Assembly: GCF_003010965.1 (NCBI RefSeq)
Contig: NZ_PGGM01000008.1
Location: forward strand, 62,001 to 126,000
DNA from: Phyllobacterium sophorae
Lineage (GTDB): Bacteria; Pseudomonadota; Alphaproteobacteria; Rhizobiales; Rhizobiaceae
Direction of reading: 5' to 3'
DNA length: 64,000 nucleotides
Shown: one piece after another, positions 8,911 through 17,901 of the stretch
How the letters are laid out: each line of letters opens with the position of its first letter
Numbering within the stretch: position 1 is the stretch's first letter
The notes under the pieces: generated by a model
What the model was told of the DNA's origin: nothing
Database searches by the model: none
What the model saw: the letters and a program-made list of their open reading frames with translations, nothing else
Translations under genes and position numbers: made by a program

Positions 8911-9375
8911 TCATTGACCGGCCAACGTGCCTTTCAGTGCACCCGACCGCTTGGATGCAGCAACAGCTGGGGCGAAATCACTCGTGTCAGCATGCGCCAG
9001 GTCTTGAATGATCGGACAATCTGGTCGGCTGTCGCCGTGGCAGTGCGTGGCGAGATGGCGCAACGTATTGGCCATTTCCTGAAGCTGGCGCATCTTCGCT
9101 TCCAACTCTTCGACATGTTCCAGCGCAATCCGCTTTACATCGGACGATGCCCTGCTGCGATCGCGCCACAACGCCAGAAGATGGCGAATTTGTTCGATTG
9201 AGAATCCAAGGTCACGCCCGCGCCGGATGAAGCGAAGCGTCTCCAGATCGTTGCCTGAATAGACACGATAGCCAGACCCCGTGCGATCCGCCGATTTGAT
9301 CAGGCCGATCGACTCGTAGTGCCGGATCATCTTTGCGGAAACGCCCGAGGCGGTAGCTGCTTCACCAATGTTCAT
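8911..9375 (-). CDS. cueR: Cu(I)-responsive MerR-family regulator CueR
   Basis: This 154-residue regulator senses cytoplasmic Cu(I) (family also Ag, Au) and activates copper export genes by untwisting a promoter with an over-long spacer. The N-terminal winged helix is MNIGEAATASGVSAKMIRHY, a dimerising coiled coil follows, and the metal loop has the CueR pattern C-H-G-D-x-R-P-D-C-P near residues 112-121, with the two cysteines that bind the ion. The ATG at 9375 follows AGGAGC at good spacing. Its target is copA upstream, whose promoter carries a fitting site at 12312-12330. Confidence 0.93.
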   Translation of the reverse strand: MNIGEAATASGVSAKMIRHYESIGLIKSADRTGSGYRVYSGNDLETLRFIRRGRDLGFSIEQIRHLLALWRDRSRASSDVKRIALEHVEELEAKMRQLQEMANTLRHLATHCHGDSRPDCPIIQDLAHADTSDFAPAVAASKRSGALKGTLAGQ

Positions 9376-9397
9376 CGTCTTGCTCCTGTCAGTTCGT

Positions 9398-9690
9398 CTA
9401 ACGCTCTGCGTGAATGTCGGCCGCCCGAACACCCCGCCTGATGAGGAGCGGTGCCGTAGCATCGATCATGGCGGGCGGTCCGGCAAGATGGGCTTTCCAG
9501 CCATCACGGTCGTTGAAATCCTCGTCGGCGCCCGCTCCCACTTGATCACTGCGTCTTCCAGCTTGCGCTTGCTGCGACCAGACGGGAACAAAGCTGGGGC
9601 TGGCGTACAGCATGCTCAATTCACGAAAGTCCTCAACCATATATAGGTCACGTGATGCCCTGACGCCAAAATAGACATCAAATCGGTTGT
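9398..9690 (-). pseudogene. 3' fragment of a flavin/NAD(P)H ferredoxin-type oxidoreductase
   Basis: The leftward frame here encodes about 95 residues, from RFDVYFGVRASRDLY through GWKAHLAGPPAMIDA to LLIRRGVRAADIHAE. These match the NAD-binding C-terminal domain of reductases in the benzoate/phthalate-dioxygenase reductase and CDP-6-deoxyglucoseen reductase group: the FGxRxxxDLY strand, the AGPPxM loop and the terminal RGVxxxDIHxE. The iron-sulfur and FAD domains that should precede it are absent, and the upstream part of the frame resembles nothing. It is a gene remnant left between copA and cueR. Confidence 0.65.
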
Positions 9691-9795
9691 CCCATGTTTC
9701 GGGCAAGTGCCGTCTCTTCCGACGTTGAATTGATTGCGGTTCCCGATCTTGACCCGTACCAGCTTGATCATGGGTCGCCTCGATCGTCTGCGCGA

Positions 9796-12276
9796 TCATG
9801 CCCCATGCAGTGGAGGGCTGAATCTTTTGAGCCGTAGCGCGTTGGTCAGAACGAACACACTCGAAAGGGCCATGGCACCCGCTGCGAGCACGGGGGACAA
9901 CAATGTGCCATTAACCGGATAGAGCGCGCCTGCAGCCACCGGAATGAGCGCCGCATTGTAGGCAAAGGCCCAGAACAGGTTCTGGCCGATGTTCCGGATT
10001 GTGGCTCTCGACAGGGCAATGGCATTGACCACGCCGCGCAGATCCCCGGACATCAGCACCACGCCGGCACTTTCAATCGCGACATCTGTGCCCGTGCCGA
10101 TGGCAATGCCGACATCCGCAGCGGCCAGCGCTGGAGCGTCGTTGATACCGTCGCCGACAAAGGCGACGCGCTGCCCCTTTGACGCCAGCCGCTTTACCGC
10201 CTCGACCTTACCGTCAGGCAGCACTTCTGCCACAACTTCATCGATCCCCAGACGCCGGGCGATCGCTTCGGCGGTGCGGCGATTGTCGCCCGTAATCATC
10301 GCAACTTTGAGGCCCAGTCCATGCAATGCGGCAATCGCTTCGGGCGTTGTCGGCTTGATCGGGTCGGCAACCGTGATGATCGCAGCAAGCCTGCCATCAA
10401 CGGCAGCATAAAGCGGTGACTGCCCTTCCCGGGCAAGGCGCTCGGCATCATTGGCAAAAGGGGCGACGCTGTGGCCGAGCCTTGCCATGAACCGGTCGGC
10501 GCCTACTTCGACTTTCCGGCCGCCAATCATTGCGGCAACACCAAAACCGGGTGTTGCTGCGAAATTATCTGCGGCAGCGAGCGGCAAGCCGTCACGCCTG
10601 GCGGCGTCGACAATGGCCTCGGCAATGGGATGCTCGGATCGCGCTTCGAGTGAGGCGACGAGGCTCAAGATTTCGTTGCGAGCGAAACCTTCGCTCGTCT
10701 TGAAATAGGCAAGTGTCGGTTCGCCGAGTGTCAGCGTACCGGTCTTGTCGAGCGCGATGACTTCAGCGTCGCGCAGCGTCTGCAGGGCATCTCCTCGGCG
10801 AAACAGCACACCCATCTCCGCCGCGCGGCCGGTCCCCACCATGATCGACGTCGGTGTTGCCAGCCCCATCGCGCAGGGGCAGGCTATGATCAAAACGGCG
10901 ACTGCATTCACAAGGGCAAAGGTCAGGGCGGGATCGGGACCGAAAATGAGCCAGACAATGAACGTCGCGGCAGCCGCAAGCATGACAGCGGGCACGAACC
11001 AGTTTGTCACCCTGTCCACCATCGCCTGGATCGGCAGCTTGTCCGCCTGGGCCTCCTCGACCATGCGAATGATCTGGGCAATCAGCGTGTCACTTCCAAC
11101 CTTCGTTGCCCGGAAGGCGAAGGAGCCGTTCTTGTTGACCGTCCCGCCAACGACGTCCGAACCGCCGGCCTTGTTCACGGGCACGGGCTCGCCAGTAATC
11201 ATCGATTCATCCACGTAGGACGACCCGTCGATCACCACACCGTCAACCGGGACTTTCTCGCCGGGACGGACAATGACCACATCGCCCGTGCGTACCTGCT
11301 GAAGTGGTACATCGACCGCTTCCCCATTGCGCAGAACGCGCGCCGACCTGGCCTGCAGTCCGAGCAGCCGCTTGATCGCTTCGCTCGTGCGGCCCTTGGC
11401 GCGGGCTTCAAGATAGCGCCCGAGCAGGATAAGCGACACGATAACCGCGGCGGCCTCATAATAGACATTGGTTGTGCCTTCGGGCAGGAGTTGCGGCGCA
11501 ATGGTGGCGACGACCGAGAAGCCCCAAGCCGCCGTGGTACCGAGTACGACAAGCGAATCCATGTCGGGTGCCAAGCGCAACAGTGCCGGCACCCCCTTCC
11601 TGAAGAAGCGCAAGCCAGGACCAAACAGCACCAGCGTGGTCAACAGAAACTGGAGATACCAGCTCTCCCGCATGCCCACGGTTTCCATGACGAATTCGTG
11701 GATAGCGGGCACGAGATGCGATCCCATTTCAAGGACAAACACCGGTATCGTCAGCACGGCAGCGGCCGCGAGACTGATCTTCAGGCTGCGCAACTCGGCT
11801 TCGCGCCGGTCAGGACCGCCATCTTCGGCCTTGCCTGTAGCGACCTCATTGGCTGCGTAGCCTGCAGCCTTGATGGCCTGTGCCAGACGCGAAGCGGTCG
11901 TACTTGCGGTCGCAACCCGCACGGTTGCCCGTTCCATCGCCAGGTTGACGCTGGCATTGGTAACCCCGGAGACGGCCCGGAGCGCCTTCTCGACCCGGCC
12001 GACACAGGACGCACAGTTCATGCCTTCGATATCGAGCTCGATGGTTCTTTCGCCCACCTCGTAACCGGCATTGCGGATCGCAGTGATCACGGCTGGAACG
12101 TCGGGCGTGCCGGAAAAGGCAATATCGGCGCGTTCTGTTGCAAGATTAACCGAAGCCTTGGCGACGCCAGGTACATTTGCAATGGCTTTCTCCACCCGGC
12201 CAACGCATGAGGCGCATGTCATGCCTTCAATGACCAATCGATGATTTGGGCGAATCTGAACGTCTGGCATGCTCAT
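9796..12276 (-). CDS. copA: Copper-exporting P1B-type ATPase CopA
   Basis: This 826-residue pump exports Cu(I) from the cytoplasm across the inner membrane. It has two N-terminal heavy-metal domains with GMTCASC (residues 18-24) and GMNCASC (about 90), eight predicted membrane segments, the ion-site motif CPC in [13 protein letters not shown], the phosphorylation site DKTGT, the TGEP actuator loop and [19 protein letters not shown]. The ATG at 12276 has AGAGG upstream; earlier in-frame starts lie inside the promoter. It is transcribed from the CueR-type promoter at 12306-12336, with cueR downstream. Confidence 0.96.
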   Translation of the reverse strand: MSMPDVQIRPNHRLVIEGMTCASCVGRVEKAIANVPGVAKASVNLATERADIAFSGTPDVPAVITAIRNAGYEVGERTIELDIEGMNCASCVGRVEKALRAVSGVTNASVNLAMERATVRVATASTTASRLAQAIKAAGYAANEVATGKAEDGGPDRREAELRSLKISLAAAAVLTIPVFVLEMGSHLVPAIHEFVMETVGMRESWYLQFLLTTLVLFGPGLRFFRKGVPALLRLAPDMDSLVVLGTTAAWGFSVVATIAPQLLPEGTTNVYYEAAAVIVSLILLGRYLEARAKGRTSEAIKRLLGLQARSARVLRNGEAVDVPLQQVRTGDVVIVRPGEKVPVDGVVIDGSSYVDESMITGEPVPVNKAGGSDVVGGTVNKNGSFAFRATKVGSDTLIAQIIRMVEEAQADKLPIQAMVDRVTNWFVPAVMLAAAATFIVWLIFGPDPALTFALVNAVAVLIIACPCAMGLATPTSIMVGTGRAAEMGVLFRRGDALQTLRDAEVIALDKTGTLTLGEPTLAYFKTSEGFARNEILSLVASLEARSEHPIAEAIVDAARRDGLPLAAADNFAATPGFGVAAMIGGRKVEVGADRFMARLGHSVAPFANDAERLAREGQSPLYAAVDGRLAAIITVADPIKPTTPEAIAALHGLGLKVAMITGDNRRTAEAIARRLGIDEVVAEVLPDGKVEAVKRLASKGQRVAFVGDGINDAPALAAADVGIAIGTGTDVAIESAGVVLMSGDLRGVVNAIALSRATIRNIGQNLFWAFAYNAALIPVAAGALYPVNGTLLSPVLAAGAMALSSVFVLTNALRLKRFSPPLHGA

Positions 12277-12305
12277 TGGAAGACCTCTTTTGTCCTGTTG
12301 CCAGC

Positions 12306-12336
12306 AAGATAGGGCTTCCCATCGTGGTAAGGTCAA
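12306..12336 (-). promoter_or_regulatory. CueR-activated copA promoter
   Basis: On the minus strand a -35 TTGACC (12336-12331) and a -10 TATCTT (12311-12306) are separated by 19 bp, longer than the usual 17 and typical of MerR-family promoters. The spacer holds the imperfect dyad CTTACC-ACGAT-GGGAAG, which resembles known CueR sites. It lies 30 bp upstream of the copA ATG. Confidence 0.8.
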
Positions 12337-12383
12337 GGCCTTTGAAAGCACTCATTCAAGGCAGACACGGGCAGCAACACCGG

Positions 12384-13364
12384 TCAATTCTCGGTTGACG
12401 CCATAGGCGATTTCCTATCGAGCAGTGCCTGGAGTCCGAGAGCAGGATATTGCCTATCAAGATCGAGAACGTCTTCAAGCAGTTCGGCGATAATCCAGTC
12501 GCGGATGTGCGACACCACTGGGCGGCGCGGCTTGTCGCGCATGCGCACCAGATGGCAAAGCCGCCCCGTTACCATCAGATCCTGCCGCGCAGGGACCAGT
12601 GCCCGCGTGCGCAGCCAGTGCGCAACGACATTCAGCCAGCCCAGGGCCACACCCTGACCGAGCAATGCCGCTTGCACAACAATCGCATAGTCCGAAAAGA
12701 TGAGCGAATTGACCGTTTCTCCGGCCTGGCGGGGCAGAAACAGGCCGGACCAGTCGGGCTGGGCGCTATCCAGATTGACGATTGTATAGACGGGTGCCTC
12801 CACCCCCTCCTGTCCGGTCGCGTACTGCTCATAATAGGATGGGCTGCAAATCGGCATCAGGATTTCCGGCATGATCAAAGCGGCTTCGTGCCGTTCATCC
12901 GCGCCGTCGACAAAGCGCATTCCAAGGTCGACATCGGCAACGGAACCACCAAGTGCACCTATGACAAGTTGGAAGCGCAGGTCGACATTCGGGAAGTCTG
13001 ACTTGAACTTGCTCATTCGTGGCATCAGCCAATGCGTGGTGAACCCGGTTGAAACCGAAAGCGAAACCGTTTCGAGACCGGTCTGGCGGTCCTCGATTTC
13101 GCGCAACGCATTTTCAATTCCCGAAAAACCTTTGGTTATGCTCTCGAACAGGATCGTGCCCGCTTCACTTAAGGACGATCCTGTCGCAATGCGAACGAAA
13201 AGCTGCGTGCCGAGATGGTCTTCCAGCCGCGCGATCATCCGGCTGACTGCCGCGGGTGTGACATTCAGTTCGTTCGCCGCTTTGGAAAAATTCCCGCAAC
13301 GGGCTGCCGCCTCGAAAGTAAAGAGGGCATTCATCGACGGCAGGGAACGGCGCAGTAAGGTCAT
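12384..13364 (-). CDS. LysR-family transcriptional regulator
   Basis: This regulator of about 326 residues has an N-terminal winged helix (LPSMNALFTFEAAARCGNFSKAA, NVTPAAVSRMIARLE) and a periplasmic-binding-protein-like effector domain. It is of the GcvA/AmpR-like subtype, which often controls amine or amino-acid genes. I start at the ATG at 13364, which gives the standard family N-terminus RRSLPS; longer starts at 13415 or 13652 look extended. It is divergent from the polyamine-type transporter/oxidase operon starting at 13597 and is its likely regulator. A T-N11-A dyad touches its start codon. Confidence 0.87.
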   Translation of the reverse strand: MTLLRRSLPSMNALFTFEAAARCGNFSKAANELNVTPAAVSRMIARLEDHLGTQLFVRIATGSSLSEAGTILFESITKGFSGIENALREIEDRQTGLETVSLSVSTGFTTHWLMPRMSKFKSDFPNVDLRFQLVIGALGGSVADVDLGMRFVDGADERHEAALIMPEILMPICSPSYYEQYATGQEGVEAPVYTIVNLDSAQPDWSGLFLPRQAGETVNSLIFSDYAIVVQAALLGQGVALGWLNVVAHWLRTRALVPARQDLMVTGRLCHLVRMRDKPRRPVVSHIRDWIIAELLEDVLDLDRQYPALGLQALLDRKSPMASTEN

Positions 13365-13376
13365 TACACCATGTAA
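13364..13376. promoter_or_regulatory. Candidate LysR-type operator
   Basis: TTACACCATGTAA is a perfect TTACA/TGTAA inverted repeat around CCA and satisfies the LysR T-N11-A rule. It adjoins the lysR start codon, as expected for an autoregulatory site. If the true start is the upstream ATG at 13415, the dyad would be inside the gene. Confidence 0.4.
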
Positions 13377-13596
13377 CACCTCAGCCAACTTTTTTTCAAT
13401 TGCCAGCTCATCCATCTTTTGATCTGTTATCGTCAACAGGCTTTTTGGAAAGGCCAAGAACAAGGGGAAATCGATACGGTTTTGCCGTCTGGCGGGGAGT
13501 CCTTCGCCAGCGAAAGGGGCTGTATATCTCTGCTCAATGAACAGGATTGCATCCGGCTTCGGTGCTGGTTTGCAAGGAAAGTTGCAGTGGATCTCA

Positions 13597-14691
13597 ATGA
13601 ATATCGCAAGAAATATTGAAAGTGTCGGTGTATCGATCCGCAATGCGCGCAAGAGCTACGGAGCCTTTCACGCCCTGGACGACGTAAGCCTCGAGGTCGG
13701 TGCGGGTGAGTTCGTTTCCCTCCTTGGCCCCTCGGGGTCGGGCAAGACCACCTTTCTCGGCATTCTCGGCGGCTTTGTACAGCCCACCTCCGGTTCGGTG
13801 TTTCTCGGCGAGAAGGATATTACATATGCTCCGCCCCACAAGCGCGATATCGGTATCGTTTTTCAGAACTACGCGCTGTTTCCGCATATGAGCGTGGGCG
13901 AGAATGTTGCTTTCCCGCTGCGCGCACGCCGCCAGCCGAAGTCAACATGGGCCGCCAAGGTGCGGGACGCACTTTCGATGGTCGAACTCACAGGCTTCGA
14001 GCACCGGCGCATTACCGAACTTTCCGGCGGCCAGCGGCAGCGCGTTGCCCTTGCACGCGCCATCATCTTCGAACCGCGGCTTATTTTAATGGATGAACCG
14101 CTGTCTGCGCTGGACAAACAGTTGCGCGAGAACATGCAGATCGAACTGCGCCATCTGCACCAGAAACTGCGCGCAACCATCATTTACGTGACCCATGATC
14201 AGCGGGAAGCGCTGACGATGAGCGACCGTGTGGCCATCATGAATCGCGGCAAGATCGTGCAGATCGATACACCGGTCCGCCTGCACGATCATCCGTCGGA
14301 TTCCTTTGTTGCAAGCTTTATCGGCGAAGCAACCCTCGTTCCTGTGGACTATGCGGCGACAGGGTGTGCCAGGCTTGGACCGTACCATCTGCGCTCCGCC
14401 CACCCGGTCCCTCAGGGCAAAGAAATTTTTCTCGCTGTCCACGCCGAGAAATTGCTGATCGCCGATGATGCCGATGACGGCATCCTCAATCGCATGGCCG
14501 GCACCGTGACTGAGGTCCTCTATCAAGGTGAAAGTGCTCGCGTCTTCGTAAAACTCGACGATGGTACGAAGTTGAGTCTGCGCCAGCCGAGCAATCACAC
14601 GGGCCTGACAAAGATCAAACCCGTGGGATCCAGAATGACCATCGGGCTCCATCCCCAGGATACGATCGTGGTTCCCAAGGCCGCCTATTAA
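13597..14691 (+). CDS. Polyamine-type ABC transporter ATP-binding protein (PotA-like)
   Basis: This is a 364-residue ATPase of the PotA/iron/2-aminoethylphosphonate group. Walker A is GPSGSGKTT, the signature [15 protein letters not shown], Walker B LILMDEPLSALD, and the switch histidine is in YVTHDQREA. The C-terminal third, from about residue 270, is the TOBE regulatory domain. The ATG at 13597 is preferred; the frame can start at 13537. It heads an operon in which its partner binding protein and permeases come only after a HAD hydrolase and an FAD oxidase, so the two enzyme genes are embedded inside the transporter operon. Confidence 0.92.
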   Translation: MNIARNIESVGVSIRNARKSYGAFHALDDVSLEVGAGEFVSLLGPSGSGKTTFLGILGGFVQPTSGSVFLGEKDITYAPPHKRDIGIVFQNYALFPHMSVGENVAFPLRARRQPKSTWAAKVRDALSMVELTGFEHRRITELSGGQRQRVALARAIIFEPRLILMDEPLSALDKQLRENMQIELRHLHQKLRATIIYVTHDQREALTMSDRVAIMNRGKIVQIDTPVRLHDHPSDSFVASFIGEATLVPVDYAATGCARLGPYHLRSAHPVPQGKEIFLAVHAEKLLIADDADDGILNRMAGTVTEVLYQGESARVFVKLDDGTKLSLRQPSNHTGLTKIKPVGSRMTIGLHPQDTIVVPKAAY

Positions 14692-14726
14692 TCAAATAAC
14701 CGCAATCCGAACAAACTGACGAGAGA

Positions 14727-15464
14727 ATGCAAATGTCACTTACAACCTTCAAAGTCCTCACATTCGACGTTGTCGGCACACTGATCGACTTCGAAACGGG
14801 CGTCATAAGCGCCATTCGCGAACTTGGCGGCGACAAGGCAGCCAGGGCTCCCGAAGACGAGATTTTCGAAGCCTACAAGCGCGGCAGGGACAAATTCTAC
14901 GGCCGCTCCAGCTTTGCCATGAAGGACGTCTATCGGTCGCTTGCCACTGAACTCGGTTTGCGGAACGACGATGCAACGGCGGACGCCTTCCAGCTTTCGA
15001 TATTCCGCTGGCCCGCTTTCGCCGATTCCGTTGCCGCGTTGAAGCGGCTGCGCAAGAATTTCCGCCTGGTTGCCATGACCAATGCGGATCGCACTGCGTT
15101 TTCCGCTTATTCTGCCACGCTCGGCAATCCGTTCCATGACAGTGTCACATGCGATGAGACAGGTGTTGCCAAGCCGAACCCGCAGTTCTTTGCGTTCAAC
15201 CGCGGCCGCCAGTCCGCGCATGGCTACCAGTTCAACGAGATCCTTCACGTGGCGCAGAGCCAGCACCACGATATCGGCATCGCCAAGGATCTTGGCTACA
15301 CTGTGTGCTGGATCGAGCGCCGACAGGGCCTGGAAGGTTTTGGCGGAACCCCCGCCCCGGCAACGCTGACAAAGCCCGACTATCATTTTGCGTCGCTGAA
15401 GCAGCTTGCCGACGCGGTGGACGCGGAAATTCTCAGCTTCCACAATTCGGCAACGGCAGCCTGA
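14727..15464 (+). CDS. HAD-superfamily hydrolase, haloacid dehalogenase type II-like
   Basis: This 245-residue HAD protein has motif I FDVVGTLID with the nucleophilic Asp (about residue 14), motif II in MTNAD, a lysine in GVAKPNP and acidic motif IV in HHDIGIAKDLG. It resembles the L-2-haloacid dehalogenase branch, but family members in amine clusters act as phosphatases or have unknown substrates, so dehalogenation is not implied. An alternative start is ATG 14733. It is 35 bp after the ATPase gene and 17 bp before the FAD oxidase, so it probably acts on the same imported compound. Confidence 0.85.
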   Translation: MQMSLTTFKVLTFDVVGTLIDFETGVISAIRELGGDKAARAPEDEIFEAYKRGRDKFYGRSSFAMKDVYRSLATELGLRNDDATADAFQLSIFRWPAFADSVAALKRLRKNFRLVAMTNADRTAFSAYSATLGNPFHDSVTCDETGVAKPNPQFFAFNRGRQSAHGYQFNEILHVAQSQHHDIGIAKDLGYTVCWIERRQGLEGFGGTPAPATLTKPDYHFASLKQLADAVDAEILSFHNSATAA

Positions 15465-15481
15465 TCCGGAGAAGCATATCC

Positions 15482-16786
15482 ATGGTCTCCGCCCCGCCCC
15501 TGTCTGAAATCACATCGCTGTGGAGTGATACGGCCGCCAGTGAGCCGCGCTTTGGCAAGCTGTCCGGCGACAGGCAATATGATGTTGCCATCATAGGCGG
15601 TGGCTATACGGGGCTCGCCGCCGCCCGCTATCTGGCACGCAAGGGTCTGAGCCCCGTCGTGCTTGAGGCGAGCCGCGTTGGCTGGGGTGCGAGCGGGCGC
15701 AATGGCGGTGTGGTTTCGGGCAAGTTCCGCCTGACCTTCTCCGGCATTGCCGAAGGCTGGGGCATCGACATGGCGCGGCACATGCACGACCTCGGTATCG
15801 AGGCCATTGATCATGTCGGCGAACTGGTCGAAGCCTATGGTATCAAAGAGGCAAACTTTCAGGAAAGCGGCAGCCTGCGCTGTGCGCACAATGAAATTTC
15901 GCTCGCTGCCCTCAAGCAGGAGGTCGCATGGCTTAACGGGGTGCTCGGCGATCATTCCACGTCCATTCTTGCGCCATCACAAATGCTGGAGGAAACCGGG
16001 TCGGAAGGTTTTACCGGGGGACTTCTCAATACCCATGGCGGCGTCATCCACCCCCTCAATTTCGTTCGCGGCATTGCTTCCGGAATAGCCGCCGAGGGCA
16101 TTGCGATTTTCGAACAGAGCCCGGTCACCTCGATACGGCGTGACAGCGCAGGGCTGGTGCTCGAAACGCCAAGCGGAACCATCAACTCCCGCCACGCAGT
16201 CATGGCGACGAACGCCTACTCGGATCTGACTTCAGCCACACAAAGTGTGCAGCGAACCCTTATCCCCTTCCGCAGCGCCATAATCGCGACCGAACCGCTA
16301 ACCGGCAAGCCGGCGGCAACGCTGCTTTGCAAGGGCCGCAGCTACACGGAGACACGGCGCATGATGCGCTGGTTCCGCAAATCTGGCGACCGGCTGCTGT
16401 TTGGCGGCCGCGGTGCGTTCGGCAAGACCGATTCACCATCGGCCTTCGCTGCCTTGCAAAAAGCCATGGTCGCGCAGTTTCCGGAACTCGCCGATGTCCA
16501 GGTAACGCATCGCTGGTCGGGGCTGGTTGGCATGACACTCGACAGCATTCCACATGTTGGGCGGCTCGACGACAGGATCAGCTATGCCGTCGGATATAAT
16601 GGCACCGGGGTCGCGATGTCGACGCTGATGGGCAAATATCTGGCGGAGATTGTTACCGGCAACAGGCCGAATATCGGACTTCTTGCGTCAGAACGCCTGA
16701 AGAAAGTCCCCTTCTACCCCATTCGAGAACCCGCCGTCCGGCTTGTTGCCGGCTGGTACCAGTTCCTTGATGCAATCGGGCGTTAA
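15482..16786 (+). CDS. FAD-dependent amine/amino-acid oxidase (DAO family, PuuB-like)
   Basis: This 434-residue flavoprotein has an N-terminal dinucleotide-binding motif VAIIGGGYTGLAAARYL (about residues 38-54), then LEASRVGWGASGRNGG typical of DAO-family oxidases such as gamma-glutamylputrescine oxidase, and a C-terminal VGYNGTGVAMS that closes the FAD site. It probably oxidises a secondary or primary amine, releasing an aldehyde or keto acid and H2O2. The ATG at 15482 has GGAG about 10 bp upstream; the frame reaches back into the HAD gene. Its place beside a polyamine transporter supports an amine substrate. Confidence 0.88.
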   Translation: MVSAPPLSEITSLWSDTAASEPRFGKLSGDRQYDVAIIGGGYTGLAAARYLARKGLSPVVLEASRVGWGASGRNGGVVSGKFRLTFSGIAEGWGIDMARHMHDLGIEAIDHVGELVEAYGIKEANFQESGSLRCAHNEISLAALKQEVAWLNGVLGDHSTSILAPSQMLEETGSEGFTGGLLNTHGGVIHPLNFVRGIASGIAAEGIAIFEQSPVTSIRRDSAGLVLETPSGTINSRHAVMATNAYSDLTSATQSVQRTLIPFRSAIIATEPLTGKPAATLLCKGRSYTETRRMMRWFRKSGDRLLFGGRGAFGKTDSPSAFAALQKAMVAQFPELADVQVTHRWSGLVGMTLDSIPHVGRLDDRISYAVGYNGTGVAMSTLMGKYLAEIVTGNRPNIGLLASERLKKVPFYPIREPAVRLVAGWYQFLDAIGR

Positions 16787-16851
16787 GACCCGCCGATTTG
16801 AGTGACCGTTAAAGAGGCCTGGCGCCTCAGGAAAAACAGAGGAGAACGAAC

Positions 16852-17901
16852 ATGCGGTACCAACATTCCAAAGTTACCCTCGCGGTGGCTTGCGCGGGCG
16901 CGACCCTGATGGCCACAAGCGCATTTGCCGAGCAGATCACCTTCATTTCGCAAGGGGGTGCCTATCAGGAGGCCCAGACCAAGGCCATCCTTGACCCGGT
17001 TGCCGAAAAACTCGGCATCACCATCAATCAGGACAGTTCCCCTGATGCCTGGCCTGTGATCAAGACGCAGGGCGCGACCGGAAAGCCGGTCTGGGATGTC
17101 GTTGATACGCCAACCAAAGACTGCATCCGCGGCGGTGAACAGGGGCTGATCGAAAAGCTCGATTTCAGCAAGATTCCCAATGCCGAAAAGATGCCGGAAA
17201 AATACAAGACGCCTTATTCGGCCGCATATGAATTCTATTCGAGCGTGCTGGCCTACAACAAGAGCAAGTTCGGCGATAATCCACCGCAGTCATGGGCGGA
17301 TTTCTGGGATGTGAAGAAGTTTCCTGGAACCCGGGCGCTTCGCAATCATCCCCTGGCCACGCTCGAAGCCGCACTTCTTGCTGACGGCGTTGCCCCTGAC
17401 AAGATCTATCCGATCGATGTCGACCGGGCGTTCAAGAAGCTGGAAGAGATCAAACCGCATATCACGGTCTGGTGGACCTCCGGTGGCCAATCGGCCCAGC
17501 TTTTGAGCGACGGTGAAGTCGACATGGAAATGGCGTGGAACGGGCGCGTGAGCGCGGTTCAGAAAGAAGGCGGCGATGTCGGCTTTACCTTCAACCAGGG
17601 TTTTTTGCAAAACACCTCGCTGTGCATTCTCAAGAACGCGCCGAATCTGGAAACGGCCATCAAATTCGTGAACGAGGCGCTGGCACCGGAAATTCAGGCC
17701 AATCTGCCACTTGAGATCGACTATGGACCCGGCAACCCCGAAGCCTTCAAGACTGGCAAGATCCCGGCTGAACGGGCAGCCGAACTGCCCAGTTCACCGG
17801 ACAATGCGGCAAAGCAGGTTCTGATCTCGACCGAATGGTGGAGTTCAGCGGAAGGGGAAGCGGTTCAAAAGCGCTGGGCGGAGTTTATCCAAAAGCCATG
17901 A
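16852..17901 (+). CDS. Polyamine-type ABC transporter substrate-binding protein (PotD-like)
   Basis: This is a 349-residue periplasmic binding protein of the spermidine/putrescine/thiamine group (SBP_bac_8). A signal peptide ends at AFAEQ, then ITFISQGGAYQEAQ opens the mature protein; VWDVVDTPTKD and MAWNGRVSAV belong to the ligand cleft. It is preceded by GAGGAGAACGAAC and the ATG at 16852. Its last codons overlap the first permease gene by 4 bp. The ligand is likely a polyamine or related cationic compound, consistent with the amine oxidase upstream. Confidence 0.92.
   Translation: MRYQHSKVTLAVACAGATLMATSAFAEQITFISQGGAYQEAQTKAILDPVAEKLGITINQDSSPDAWPVIKTQGATGKPVWDVVDTPTKDCIRGGEQGLIEKLDFSKIPNAEKMPEKYKTPYSAAYEFYSSVLAYNKSKFGDNPPQSWADFWDVKKFPGTRALRNHPLATLEAALLADGVAPDKIYPIDVDRAFKKLEEIKPHITVWWTSGGQSAQLLSDGEVDMEMAWNGRVSAVQKEGGDVGFTFNQGFLQNTSLCILKNAPNLETAIKFVNEALAPEIQANLPLEIDYGPGNPEAFKTGKIPAERAAELPSSPDNAAKQVLISTEWWSSAEGEAVQKRWAEFIQKP

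Noticed and set aside
13365-13652. Longer start for the LysR gene
   Set aside because: The extension gives an atypical N-terminus and would place the start within the divergent promoter.
14727-15464. True haloacid dehalogenase activity
   Set aside because: The family match is only at superfamily branch level, and the polyamine-transporter context points to a different substrate.
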